Below are positions 11,294-24,130 of a DNA stretch of 64,000 bases, piece after piece; within the stretch, counting starts at the first letter, position 1, and every line of letters begins with the position of its first letter. The translations under genes and the position numbers were made by a program. This DNA comes from Solea solea (Eukaryota > Chordata > Actinopteri > Pleuronectiformes > Soleidae): contig NC_081154.1 in assembly GCF_958295425.1 (NCBI RefSeq), forward strand, positions 10,285,766-10,349,765, in the 5' to 3' direction. The notes beneath the pieces are model-generated. The model did no database searches, was not told where the DNA came from, and saw only the letters and a list, made by a program, of their open reading frames with translations.

Positions 11294-14200
11294 TCAACTT
11301 CCTTTCCCTTTGTGACTTTTTAATGAAAGCACAGCATTTCAAGTGCATTTCCAGTAAATTATTGCTGCTTAATGAGCCCGAGGCCATTATGCGCAAGCTC
11401 TCTTTCTACCTGTCTTCAAATGACTGACAACAAGCAAACCAGGCTTGTGTCCTTGCTGTAGTTATTTTTACTGCAATTTTCTTTTTTTCATATCTGCTCC
11501 ATAAGGACTCAGAGGCAACAAAAAAAGTCCTATGATGCATACTCCTGGGCAGAGGAGTGTTGTCATTGTAAGAAAAAGGCCAGAATGGCCTTTGCCAAGC
11601 CAGGGGATGAAGGGGTAAGATCCTTCAAAGGCAAGAAATAAGAGGTTGCTTGCCATTGCCAGTTATGTCCCAAATGGAGGCCACACATTGCAGGTTCTGC
11701 CGTCTTTCTACTTCGTCTCCGTTTTATTTTCTTTGTTTTTGCAACTCCTACATCCATCTTTTTTTTCAACTTACTGAGGCACGAGAGCAAACAGTCCCTG
11801 AGAGCGGCCGAGCCTAAGAGGAGTAGTACACACACACACACAGCATCATCGCCTGAAGATGGTGAATATAGTAGGTTTTTTGAAAAATTATCATTTCCGA
11901 GAATAGAGCGATAGAAAAAAGACGACTAAAACAGCAACATTTCAAGGATCTGTGGCACAGCTTCTTCTCCCTTCTCTTTACATTAACTCCTCGGTGGCGG
12001 CGAACAATGGCAAATCGCTGTTTTGACTGGAGGGAACAGATGTTTGGGAACGAGCGTGTGTTGTGACAGCACAATGTGGCGAGAAATGTGAAAACTTTAC
12101 GTTGATAAAGATAAGAGTCGGCAGACGCCGGGCTCTTTTGGAGTCAATCTCAATGAGTGTCTGGAGAAGCTCTGAGGTGCTGCTACAAGTCGAGTGTTCA
12201 TCACTCATCTCAGGTCTTTGTGGGGAATTACACCTGGAAGAAAAGCAGCATCCTCATAAACTACACGTCTTCTTCAACAGATTTCATTTAGGGACAGGTG
12301 GTTGGTCTTGGGTAGTGACAGCACATGGACACAGTCTCTGGGCAGAGACATACATATTCAGTAGGTATATGAACAGTGTACATTGCGAATGGATACTTAA
12401 ATATTGCTTTGCCAATGTTTATTTAATTGCATGTTTGCTCTGAGGCTCAAGCTCATATTTTATTCCACTCACTACATCTTCTTGCACTCATGTGGAGGGC
12501 TCAGCATATCGAGGGCTACTGCAAAACAGAAAAATAGGAGTGCAGGTTCATTAGAAAACCTAGCAGGGGTTTGGTTGTGTGCACATTCAATCATACATTT
12601 AGGCAAGATGAAGGACAGCAGATTCAAAATGAGTTCAATATCAATTTAAATAAGTAAACACATGGACCCTGAAGGGTTTTTTCCTATTTATAAAAGAACG
12701 GAGCGATGCTACAACCAGGCAAAAAACAACAATAACAACATCTAGAAGTTTTGCAACAGTGATATTTGGTATTAAGAGAAAATCACAATAACAGGTTTCT
12801 GCAATTACTGTACTGAGTGTGTGCAATAATCTAGTATCAACATTTATACCAACATCACCAATTCATAATCAGAGTGGTTAAGACTTGAGTGGAACACATC
12901 CTCTTTGGGAAATTCTCAACAACGCTCAAGGGCTAACTTCATCCACTCAGGGTACATATGTCCAGCAACATCGGCAAGTCAAATCAGGAGGCAAAAAACC
13001 AACAACACACATTTCAAACTACATTTTTAACTGACTACAAAAAAAAACACATTATTTTTTTACATTTTAGACACAATGACCCATATATACCCATTTATAA
13101 TCTATGTAAACAATGACTAGTTTCATTCTAACCTTGACTGGTTGTGTGTGTGTGTGTGTGTGTGGCATTTAATGATAATGTAGCATATCATAATGAGAGA
13201 GGCTGTTCCTGAATGGAAGCCCCGGGTCTCACACTGCACAAGGTCATTAGTGCTAATGCCACGGTTTTTGCCATCTGCTGAGATTGTTTACACTTGCCTG
13301 GATAATTAGCATCTAATTATAAGTGGATCGTAGGGACTACATGCCGCTACTGCCTGTGTGGATGTGCGCATACGTGTTTGTGTGTGTGTATTTGTGTTTT
13401 TTTTTGGTGAATATACAATGATGCTTGAGACAGGAACGTTGACCTGAGCAATTAAGGATCTGCAGGTGAGACAAGGGGGACAAAGGTTTGAACGAGTGGG
13501 CCACCGATCTGCAGTACTATACAGTGCTGCATTGTTCTTTACATACACACTAATATGAGAGCCACATGTCTCTCCATATGCTAACATAGGCTCCAGCCCA
13601 CCCAAACTATACTATTTAAACCAAGCTAAACTAAACAACAACTAAATACTGTTTTCTACTCAAGAAGCCGTCACTTTGGCAACTGCCCATCTGTTTAACT
13701 GCAGTACGCGTACATCGGAAGTTTCAGTTGTGGGCTGGCTGCAAATCCATCGTCACTTTCATATTCACTGCACATTAAATAAATCATTCCCTTCCTTAGA
13801 CCCTCTTGACTGAAATTTAGTAGAAAACTATTGTTTTTTTGACACTGATTCTTTCAAAATCTGGCTGTATACTTGGGTTAGGAGTGGCTCTTGTTGACAT
13901 TTGTGTTGCTTATGCTCCAAAGACGCCCCCTTTCTCCCGTCCCTGAAGTTGGTGATCATAGACATATTGCCCATTGTATGTAGTGAAGCCATAATATAAT
14001 CCAAAGAGACAACAGACTGCAAATGCTTCACAATTTATGTTCAATAACTTCCCCTTCTTTTCTGCTTCTTCTCTTTCAGCTTGAATCAAGAGCGAGCACA
14101 GATTCATAATCGCTTGATGAGATTACATCTGTCCCATGTGTTTGTAATGGAGCATGTGGCTTGTCCTATAATCTCTGTGAGCCTTTATTCTAAAACAGAT

Positions 14201-16156
14201 GTCGTACGGGGAGATGGCCCTAATCCAGTGATAAACTATAATCCACAATTCCTCTGAATGGTATCACTGAGGAAATTACGTTTCCTGGTTCAGGACTTAT
14301 TCATGACAAGGAAGGCCGTGTTGTTAAGGGGATGCACCAGGGCTGGAGGTTGGGTTTATGTGTGCACACCATGCAATGTGTGCTTGAAAACAATATTCAG
14401 AAAAAGCTGCTAACCGAAACGGTGCTTATGGAAAACTTCATTCACATAAAATATACACATTGAGTTGATTCAACAAGAGGTCCAACTGTGCCCAGAACCA
14501 TCACAAGTCTAAATCAGTTGCTGAAGTCACAGCTCCTGCCTTTGTGTGACAAAACAAGACAATGAGGGGAATCAGAGACCAACAGCCCCCAGGCTGCTTG
14601 AGTATTTTTTGGAAGAAGGAAGCAGTAGAAGAAGTTCCTGGAATAAGTTGTGACAGCATGAGTAGAGAAGAAGAGTAGGAGCTGATAAAAAAAAAAGGCC
14701 ATGATGCTATGCATTGATTGATATGTAGGTATGATGTAATAGATGAGAGGAACATAACCTCAAGTCCACACTGTTAGACACAAAAATAAAGCGTGTTCTG
14801 TTCTATTGAACAGCTTGAGGCCTGACCCTCAGGGACATGGTCTGCACTGTAACATCCATCATCTCTCCTGGTGTTGATAAGATTATTCTTGACAGCACAT
14901 CAAAGTTTTTGCATCCACAAACTTGAAAAGCTAAAGGGCGAGTAGGGGCCAGGGTGGATAGTCTGAATAAAATGCTTCCATGTCATCCGCCGTCTTTGTC
15001 TACACGACATCTACACAGTGGGCTTTGGCTGCCTGATAGCTGGTGTCATTTACTGGAAACGGGACGATGCAAGCACATTCCTAGCAGCTCAATAAACCAA
15101 ACAAAACAACACACCATGTGACTTTGGCACGTTAAGACCTTTCACACAGAACCCAATTCTGAAACGAAAACAATATTGGTTAGTTGGAACCAAAAAAATA
15201 GTGGTTCTTCCTCGCAAACCATGACATCATCAGCGGGTGTGTTGTATTCTGGGGTTGTGAAGTCAAACAGAAAGTAAAGGAAGTATGGAGATTTTGTATT
15301 CTCACTTTGGTTACACTTAAACTGGTATAAAAGTGGGCTAGTTTGCCAGAAAGCACCAAGGTTCTGGCACCAGAGCAGAACCAGAACCATGTCTGCCTGA
15401 AAATACTAGCGATAGAGCCAATTTTACTCTTCTTCTTCTCATATTAGGAAATGGTGTTTATCGCATAGACAATTATACAACTCTCTCCTATTCCCCAGGA
15501 TTAAAGAAATGGCAGAGGAAAGATTATTTTGGGAAATCAGTCTCACATTTCATATTCCAAACATAGGAGGTGAGGCAATGTAACAGACTAATAGTCAATG
15601 GAAGTATCACTTCACTCACGAGTTTGGGTGGCAGTTAAAATAAAATCTTGCCTGAGGTCCACCAGCACTATTCACAGCTCACATATGTTATTGGCATCTT
15701 CTGGACAAGGACTGGGAAGGAGATCAATATTAATGTTTTTGTCAGATCAAAGGATTACTGTTCAAACACAAACAACCTTGGTGCATCTACCATTTCCTTC
15801 CCCTCAGTTTTAACAGCTCAGAAATGTATGTTTTCTCTCTCTCTCTGTCTTGTTTTTTTTGTTCCCATCCAAGTCACTCAACACTCAATTAAATGCACTG
15901 TATTCAGATGTGATCAATGTAACTGCAGCAGCAAAAGGTCAAGCTCTTCTGATGCTCACTGGGATTGGAATAAGATAACACCCACGGCTGGTGTGGAGGC
16001 TCTACATTCAAAGCAATTCCTTCAGCCCTTGTCTAAATCCTTGCCACTACGTGCCCTTTTAACTTTGCATTTGTGTATTCTGAGTGTCCAAGAGAATATT
16101 TGTTTTCATATTAAGGAAAGAAGTAGAGGCTAAGGTTTTGAAGAATATTAAGATTG
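11293..16156. other. non-coding left flank of the satellite array
   Basis: No gene was recognised. Simple sequence includes (GT)n at 13,143-13,164 and small poly-A runs. Around 13,240-13,325 there are several TAATTA/CTAATTA-like words, a pattern seen in some conserved non-coding elements. A 161-codon open frame occupies 15,648-16,133 just before the array. It has no domain, signal peptide or family resemblance and is most likely a chance frame. Confidence 0.45.
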
Positions 16157-17067
16157 GTCAAAAAACGTCACAGTATAGTATGTTGTACATTTTTAGGTGA
16201 TTTTGGACGACATACTATACTATGACTTTTTTGACTGATTTTGGACGACATGCTATACTATGACTTTTTTGACTGATTTTGGACGACATACTATATACTA
16301 TGACATTTTTGGGTGATTTTGGACGACATACTATACTATGTCTTCTTTGACTGATTTTGGACGACATACTATACAATGACTTTTTTGACTGATTTTGGAC
16401 GACATACTATACTATGACTTTTTTGACTGATTTTGGACCACATACTATACTATGACTTTTTTGACTGATTTGGGACGACATACTATACTATGACTTTTTT
16501 GACTGATTTTGGACGACATACTATACTATGACTTTTTTGACTGATTTTGGACGACATACTATACTATGACTTTTTTGACTGATTTGGGACGACATACTAT
16601 ACTGTGACTTTTTTGACTGATTTTGGACGACATACTATACTATGACATTTTTAGGGGATTTTGGACGACATACTATACTATGACTTTTTTGACTGGTTTT
16701 GGACGACATACTATACTATGACATTTTTAGGTGATTTTGGACGACATACTATACTATGACTTTTTTGACTGATTTGGGACGACATACTATACTATGACTT
16801 TTTTGACTGATTTGGGACGACATACTATACTATGACTTTTTTGACTGATTTTGGACGACATACTATATACTATGACATTTTTGGGTGATTTTGGACGACA
16901 TACTATACTATGTCTTCTTTGACTGATTTTGGACGACATACTATACTATGACTTTTTTGACTGATTTTGGACAACATACTATACTATGACTTTTTTGACA
17001 GATTTTGGACCAAAAACTATACTATGACTTTTTTGACTGATTTGGGACGACATACTATACTATGACT
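16157..17067 (+). repeat. 38-bp satellite array, forward arm, segment 1
   Basis: Head-to-tail units of 38 bp are arranged as GGACGA, core CATACTATACTATGAC, a T6 run, and a variable linker (GACTGATTTT, GACTGATTTG, AGGTGATTTT or GACAGATTTT). The first roughly 30 bases (16,157-16,187) are a reverse-oriented monomer, so the array edge is a small foldback. The segment ends inside a monomer where a LINE fragment has inserted. It is non-coding: the unit length is not a multiple of three, and stops occur in most frames. Confidence 0.97.
17054..17067. repeat. target-site duplication of the LINE insertion, left copy
   Basis: ACTATACTATGACT here is repeated exactly at 18,205-18,218. Removing one copy together with the insert restores an uninterrupted 38-bp monomer. 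The duplication lies in tandem DNA, so its exact length could be extended by chance, but the reconstructed monomer makes it convincing. Confidence 0.85.
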
Positions 17068-18204
17068 GGGAGTACGCCCATCCAGTCTACATGTGTTTTG
17101 TGGACCTGGAGAAGGCGTATGATCGGGTTCCCAGGGAGATACTGTGGGAGGTGCTGTGGGAGTATGGGGTGAGGGGGGCACTACTTAGGGCCATCCAATC
17201 CCTATACGCCCAAAGTATGAGCTGTGTCAGGGTTCTCGGCACTAAATCAGGCCTGTTTCCTGTGGGTGTTGGCCTTCGCCAGGGCTGCGCTTTATCACCA
17301 ATCCTGTTTGTGATTTTCATGGACAGGATATCGAGGCGTAGTCGTGGGGGAGAGGGGTTGTGGTTTGGCGGGCTTGAGATCACGTCGCTGCTTTTTGCAG
17401 ATGATGTGGCCCTCATGGCTTCGTCGGCCTGCGACCTTCAGCGCTCACTGGATCGGTTCGTGGCCGAGTGTGAAGCGGTCGGGATGAGGATCAGCACCTC
17501 TAAGTCTGAGGCCATGGCTCTTAGCAGGAAACCGGTGGATTGCCTTCTTCGGGTAGGGAATGACTCCTTGCCCCAGGTGAAGGAGTTCAAGTATCTCGGG
17601 GTCTTGTTCACGAGTGAGGGGGCGAGGGAGCCGGAGATGGGCCGGAGAATCGGAGCGGCTGGTGCGGTACTGCATTCGCTTTACCGCCTAGTTGTGACGA
17701 AAAGGGAGCTGAGCCGGAAGGCAAAGCTCTCGATCTACCGGTCAGCCTTCGTTCCTATCCTCACCTATGGTCATGAAGGTTGGGTCATGACCGAAAGAAC
17801 GAGATCGCGGGTACAAGCGGCCGAAATGGGATTCCTCAGGAGAGTGGCTGGCTTTTCCCTTAGAGATAGGGTGAGAAGCTCGGTCATCCGGGGGGAGCTC
17901 GGAGTAGAACCGCTGCTCCTTCACGTTGAAAGGAGCCAGTTGAGGTGGTTCGGGCATCAGGTGAGGATGCCTCCTGGGCGCCTCCCAAGGGAGATATATC
18001 AGGCACGTCCAGCTGGGAGGAGGCCTCGGGGTAGACCTAGGACAAGGTGGAGAGATTACATCTCCACTCTGGCCTGGGAACGCCTCGGGATCCCTCAGTC
18101 GGAGCTGGTCAATGCGGCTCAGGAAAAGGAAATTTGGGGTCCCTTGCTGAAACTGCTGCCCCCGCGACCCGGCCCCGGATAAGCGGAGGATGATGATGAT
18201 GATG
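17068..18204 (+). mobile_element. 5'-truncated RTE-clade (Rex3-like) LINE
   Basis: This is a 1,137-bp insert in the satellite array. It contains the reverse transcriptase and C-terminal region of a non-LTR retrotransposon, a stop codon followed almost at once by a tail of GAT/GATG triplet repeats (18,189-18,204), and flanking 14-bp target-site duplications. The apurinic endonuclease domain and the N-terminal half of the polymerase are missing. This is the usual outcome of target-primed reverse transcription that stops early. A very short 3' end with a GATG-type repeat tail is what I know of fish Rex3 in the RTE clade. The family name is from memory and less certain than the LINE call. Confidence 0.9.
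17070..18182 (+). pseudogene. LINE reverse transcriptase fragment, 5'-truncated but uninterrupted
   Basis: The frame is open from the insertion edge; the first in-frame ATG is at 17,091, and from there it encodes 363 residues. Counting from that Met, visible RT signatures are motif A FVDLEKAYDRVP (3-14, catalytic Asp at 5), motif B GLRQGCALSP (61-70), the catalytic FADD box (102-105), a SKSEAM segment (137-142) and KEFKYLGVLFTSEG (164-177). The C-terminal part (about 230-345) has the basic, Trp-containing LRWFGH and RPRGRPRTRWRD segments typical of RTE-like elements. In an intact element this protein copies the element RNA at a nicked chromosomal site. Here the N-terminal endonuclease is absent and no promoter is present, so it is a dead copy. 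The lack of stops suggests a fairly recent insertion. Confidence 0.93.
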
Positions 18205-19281
18205 ACTATACTATGACTTTTTTGACTGATTTGGGACGAAATACTATACTATGACTTTTTTGACTGATTTTGGACGACATGCTATACTATGACTTTTTTG
18301 ACTGATTTTGGACGACATACTATACTATGACTTCTTTGACTGATTTGGGACAACATACTATACTATGACTTTTTTGACTGATTTGGGACGACATACTATG
18401 CTATGACTTTTTTGACTGATTTTGGACGACATACTATACTATGACTTTTTTAGGTGATTTTGCACGACATACTATACTATGACTTTTTTGACTGTTTTTG
18501 GGCGACATACTATACTATGACTTTTTTGACTGATTTTGGATGACATACTATGCTATGACTTTTTTGACTGATTTTGGACGACATACTATACTATGACTTT
18601 TTTGACTGATTTGGGACGACATACTATACTATGACTTTTTTGACTGATTTTGGACGACATACTATACTATGACTTTTTTAGGTGATTTTGCACGACATAC
18701 TATACTATGACTTTTTTGACAGATTTTAGACGACATACTATACTATGACTTTTTTAGGTGATTTTGGATGACATACTATACTATGACTTTTTTGACTGAT
18801 TTGGGACGACATGTTATGCTATGACTTTTTTGACTGATTTGGGACGACATACTATACTATGACTTTTTGACAGATTTTGGATGACATACTATACTATGAC
18901 TTTTTTGACTGATTTTGGACGACATGCTATACTATGACTTTTTTGACTGATTTTAGACAACATACTATACTATGACTTTTTTTAGGTGATTTTGGACGAC
19001 ATACTATACTATGACTTTTTTGACTGATTTGGGACGACATGCTATACTATGACTTTTTTGACTGATTTCGGACCACATACTATACTGTGACTTTTTTGAC
19101 TGTTTTTGGATGACATACTATACTTTGACTTTTTTGACTGTTTTTGGACGACATACTATACTATGACTTTTTTGACTGATTTCGGACCACATACTATACT
19201 GTGACTTTTTTTTACTGATTTTGGACGACATACTATACTATGACTTTTTTGACTGATTTTGGACTACATGCCATACTATGA

Positions 19282-19429
19282 TGGTTTGGTGTCATTTTAG
19301 ATGACAAAGTGTACTGTGCTTTCAGACGTAGGGATTTCAGTTGGCCAAGCGTTCAATGTCGCTTAGTTTGCGTACCAGCCACCCCAGGGGACACTGGTTC
19401 GAATCCTATCCCTCACAGTATCTAAGGTG
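19282..19429 (+). repeat. tRNA-like island, copy 1 (forward)
   Basis: About 148 bp that is not monomer sequence. It opens with a short hairpin (TGTCAT-TTTAG-ATGACA). An 84-nt tRNA-like segment follows at 19,330-19,413. Its ends AGGGAT and ATCCCT are complementary like an acceptor stem, TTGGCCAAGCG resembles an A box, and GGTTCGAATCC is a perfect B box. The 84-nt length and a CCCCAGGGG stretch where a long variable arm would be suggest a class II (Leu/Ser-type) tRNA ancestor. A T5 run at 19,430-19,434 could end Pol III transcription. The T-arm stem pairs poorly, so this is a tRNA-derived relic and not a working tRNA. Confidence 0.7.
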
Positions 19430-20338
19430 TTTTTAGGTGATTGTTGACGACATACTATACTATGACTTTTTTGACAGATTTTGAACGACAAACTATACTA
19501 TGACTTTTTTGACTGATTTGGGATGACATACTATACTATGACTTTTTGACTGATTTTGGACGACATACTATACCATGACATTTTTAGGTGATTTTGGACG
19601 ACATACTATACTATGACTTTTTTGACAGATTTTGAACGACATACTATACTATGACTTTTTTGACTGATTTGGGACGACATACTATACTATGACTTTTTTG
19701 ACTGATTTTGGACGACATACTATACTATGACTTTTTTGACTGATTTTGGACGACATACTATACTATGACTTTTTTGACTGATTTTGGACGATATACTATA
19801 CTATGACTTTTTTGACTGATTTGGGACGACATACTATACAATGACATTTTTAGGTGATTTTGGACGACATACTATACTATGACTTTTTTGACTGATTTGG
19901 GACGACATACTATACTATGACTTTTTTGACTGATTTTGGACGACATACTATACTATGACTTTTTTGACTGATTTTGGACGACATACTATACTATGACTTT
20001 TTTGACTGATTTTGGACGACATACTATACTATGACTTTTTTGACTGGTTTTGGACGACATACTATACAATGACATTTTTTAGGTGATTTTGGACGACATA
20101 CTATACTATGACTTTTTTGACTGATTTGGGACGACATACTATACTATGACTTTTTTGACTGATTTGGGACGACATACTATACTATGACTTTTTTGACTGA
20201 TTTTGGACGACATACTATACTATGACTTTTTGACAGATTTTGGATGACATACTATACTATGACTTTTTTGACTGATTTGGGACGACATACTATACTATGA
20301 CTTTTTTGACTGATTTTGGACTACATGCCATACTATGA

Positions 20339-20486
20339 CGGTTTGGTGTCATTTTAGATGACAAAGTGTACTGTGCTTTCAGACGTAGGGATTTCAGTTG
20401 GCCAAGCGTTCAATGTCGCTTAGTTTGAGTACTAGCCACCCCAGGGGACACTGGTTCGAATCCTATCCCTCACAGTATCTAAGGCG
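20339..20486 (+). repeat. tRNA-like island, copy 2 (forward)
   Basis: Near-identical to copy 1. The tRNA-like segment is 20,387-20,470 (84 nt) with the same AGGGAT/ATCCCT ends, A-box-like TTGGCCAAGCG and intact B box GGTTCGAATCC. The anticodon-arm region differs from copy 1 (TTTGAGTACTAG here, TTTGCGTACCAG there); here TAGT and ACTA can pair around a loop. A T5 run lies at 20,487-20,491. The downstream monomers include a rare ACTAGACC variant that recurs after copy 3. Confidence 0.7.
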
Positions 20487-20519
20487 TTTTTAGGTGATTG
20501 TTGACGACATACTATACTA

Positions 20520-21760
20520 TGACTTTTTTGACTGATTTGGGATGACATACTATACTATGACTTTTTGACTGATTTTGGACGACATACTAGACCATGACAT
20601 TTTTAGGTGATTTTGGACGACATACTATACTATGACTTTTTTGACAGATTTTGAACGACATACTATACTATGACTTTTTTGACTGATTTGGGACGACATA
20701 CTATACTATGACTTTTTTGACTGATTTTGGACGACATACTATACTATGACTTTTTTGACTGATTTTGGACGATATACTATACTATGACTTTTTTGACTGA
20801 TTTGGGACGACATACTATACTATGACTTTTTTGACTGGTTTTGGACGACATACTATACTATGACTTTTTTGACTGATTTGGGACGACATGCTATACTATG
20901 ACTTTTTTGACTGATTTGGGACGACATACTATACTATGACTTTTTTGACTGATTTTGGACGACATACTATACTATGACTTTTTGACAGATTTTGGATGAC
21001 ATACTATACTATGACTTTTTTGACTGATTTTAGACGACATACTATACTATGACTTTTTTGACTGATTTGGGACGACATACTATACTATGACTTTTTTAGG
21101 TGATTTTGCACGACATACTATACTATGACTTTTTTGACAGATTTTGAACGACAAACTATACTATGACTTTTTTGACTGATTTGGGATGACATACTATACT
21201 ATGACTTTTTGACTGATTTTGGACGACATGCTATACTATGACTTTTTTGACTGATTTTAGACGACATACTATACTATGACTTTTTTGACTGATTTGGGAT
21301 GACATACTATACTATGACTTTTTGACTGATTTTGGACGACATGCTATACTATGACTTTTTTGACTGATTTTGGACGACATACTATACTATGACTTTTTTA
21401 GGTGATTTTGCACGACATACTATACTATGACTTTTTTGACTGATTTGGGACGACATGCTATACTATGACTTTTTTGACAGATTTTGAACGACATACTATA
21501 CTATGACTTTTTTGACTGATTTGGGACGACATACTATGCTATGACTTTTTTGACAGATTTTGGACGAAATGCTATACTATGACTTTTTTGACAGATTTTG
21601 AACGACATACTATACTATGACTTTTTTGAGTGATTTGGGACGACATACTATACTAGGACTTTTTTGAAAGATTTTGGACGACATGCTATACTATGACTTT
21701 TCTGACTGATTTTGGACGACATACTATACTATGACTTTTTTAGGTGATTTTGCACGACAT
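20520..21760 (+). repeat. higher-order duplication in forward arm, unit 1
   Basis: The succession of monomer variants after tRNA-like copy 2 recurs after copy 3. Diagnostic markers are ACTAGACC at about 20,586 and again at 22,504 (offset 1,918), and ACTAGGAC at about 21,652 and again at 24,025 (offset 2,373). The 455-bp change in offset is close to 12 extra monomers (456) in the second unit. The end limits are approximate because the flanking monomers are generic. Confidence 0.6.
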
Positions 21761-22265
21761 ACTATACTATGACTTTTTTGACTGATTTGGGACGACATGC
21801 TATACTATGACTTTTTTGACAGATTTTGAACGACATACTATACTATGACTTTTTTGACTGATTTGGGACGACATACTATACTATGACTTTTTTGACTGAT
21901 TTTGGACGACATACTATACTATGATGTTTTTAGGTGATTTTGGACGACATACTATACTATGACTTTTTTGACTGATTTGGGACGACATGCTATACTATGA
22001 CTTTTTTGACTGATTTGGGACGACATGTTATACTATGACTTTTTTAGGTGATTTTGCACGACATACTATACTATGACTTTTTTGACTGATTTGGGACGAC
22101 ATACTATACTATGACTTTTTTGACTGATTTTGGACGACATACTATACTATGACTTTTTGACAGATTTTGGATGACATACTATACTATGACTTTTTTGACT
22201 GATTTGGGACGACATACTATACTATGACTTTTTTGACTGATTTTGGACTACATGCCATACTATGA

Positions 22266-22413
22266 CGGTTTGGTGTCATTTTAGATGACAAAGTGTACTG
22301 TGCTTTCAGACGTAGGGATTTCAGTTGGCCAAGCGTTCAATGTCGCTTAGTTTGAGTACTAGCCACCCCAGGGGACACTGGTTCGAATCCTATCCCTCAC
22401 AGTATCTAAGGCG
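22266..22413 (+). repeat. tRNA-like island, copy 3 (forward)
   Basis: The tRNA-like segment is 22,314-22,397 (84 nt) and matches copy 2 throughout, including the anticodon-arm variant, the A-box-like motif and the perfect B box. A T5 run follows at 22,414-22,418. The first monomer after it is shortened (GACGACTATGAC, lacking the ATACTATACT part), which distinguishes this copy. Together with the following monomers it appears to be a segmental duplicate of copy 2 and its surroundings. Confidence 0.7.
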
Positions 22414-22437
22414 TTTTTAGGTGATTGTTGACGACTA

Positions 22438-24130
22438 TGACTTTTTTGACTGATTTGGGATGACATACTATACTATGACTTTTTGACTGATTTTGGACGA
22501 CATACTAGACCATGACATTTTTAGGTGATTTTGGACGACATACTATACTATGACTTTTTTGACAGATTTTGAACGACATACTATACTATGACTTTTTTGA
22601 CTGATTTGGGACGACATACTATACTATGACTTTTTTGACTGATTTTGGACGACATACTATACTATGACTTTTTTGACTGATTTTGGACGATATACTATAC
22701 TATGACTTTTTTGACTGATTTGGGACGACATACTATACTATGACTTTTTTGACTGGTTTTGGACGACATACTATACTATGACTTTTTTGACTGATTTGGG
22801 ACGACATGCTATACTATGACTTTTTTGACTGATTTGGGACGACATACTATACTATGACTTTTTTGACTGATTTTGGACGACATACTATACTATGACTTTT
22901 TGACTGATTTTGGATGACATACTATACTATGACTTTTTTGACTGATTTTAGACGACATACTATACTATGACTTTTTTGACTGATTTGGGACGACATACTA
23001 TACTATGACTTTTTTAGGTGATTTTGCACGACAGACTATACTATGACTTTTTTGACAGATTTTGAACGACAAACTATACTATGACTTTTTTGACTGATTT
23101 GGGATGACATACTATACTATGACGTTTTGACTGATTTTGGACGACATGCTATACTATGACTTTTTTGACTGATTTTAGACGACATACTATACTATGACTT
23201 TTTTGACTGATTTGGGATGACATACTATACTATGACTTTTTGACTGATTTTGGACGACATGCTATACTATGACTTTTTTGACTGATTTGGGACGACATAC
23301 TATACTATGACTTTTTTAGGTGATTTTGCACGACATACTATACTATGACTTTTTTGACTGATTTTGGACGACATACTATACTATGACTTTTTTGACTGAT
23401 TTTGGACAACATACTATACTATGACTTTTTTGACCGATTTTAGACGACATACTATACTATGACTTTTTTGACTGATTTGGGACGACATGCTATACTATGA
23501 CTTTTTTGACAAATTTTGGACGACATACTATACTATGACTTTTTTGACTGATTTTGGACAACATACTATACTATGACTCTTTGACTGATTTTGGAAGACA
23601 TACTATGCTATGACTTTTTTGACTGATTTGGGACGACATACTATACTATGACTTTTTTGACAGATTTTGGACGACATGCTATACTATGACTTTTTTGACT
23701 GATTTTGGACGACATACTATACTATGACTTTTTTAGGTGATTTTGCACAACATACTATACTATGACTTTTTTGACTGATTTGGGACGACATGCTATACTA
23801 TGACTTTTTTGACAGATTTTGAACGACATACTATACTATGACTTTTTTGACTGATTTGGGACGACATACTATGCTATGACTTTTTTGACAGATTTTGGAC
23901 GACATGCTATACTATGACTTTTTTGACTGATTTGGGACGACATGCTTTACTATGACTTTTTTGACAGATTTTGAACGACATACTATACTATGACTTTTTT
24001 GAGTGATTTGGGACGACATACTATACTAGGACTTTTTTGAAAGATTTTAGACGACATGCTATACTATGACTTTTCTGACTGATTTTGGACGACATACTAT
24101 ACTATGACTTTTTTAGGTGATTTTGCACGA
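22438..24130 (+). repeat. higher-order duplication in forward arm, unit 2
   Basis: Partner of 20,520-21,760, carrying the same rare variants in the same order, including ACTAGGAC followed by a GAAAGATTTT linker and a TTTTCTGAC variant. About a dozen additional monomers are interspersed relative to unit 1, which points to unequal exchange after duplication. Confidence 0.6.

Noticed and set aside
15648..16133. 161-codon open frame just left of the array
   Set aside because: No domain, signal peptide or family resemblance. Another frame overlaps it, and length alone is compatible with chance in 64 kb. Not listed as a gene.
19330..19413. Functional tRNA-Leu or tRNA-Ser gene
   Set aside because: The T-arm stem pairs poorly and the anticodon arm is irregular or bulged. 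Treated as a tRNA-derived relic.
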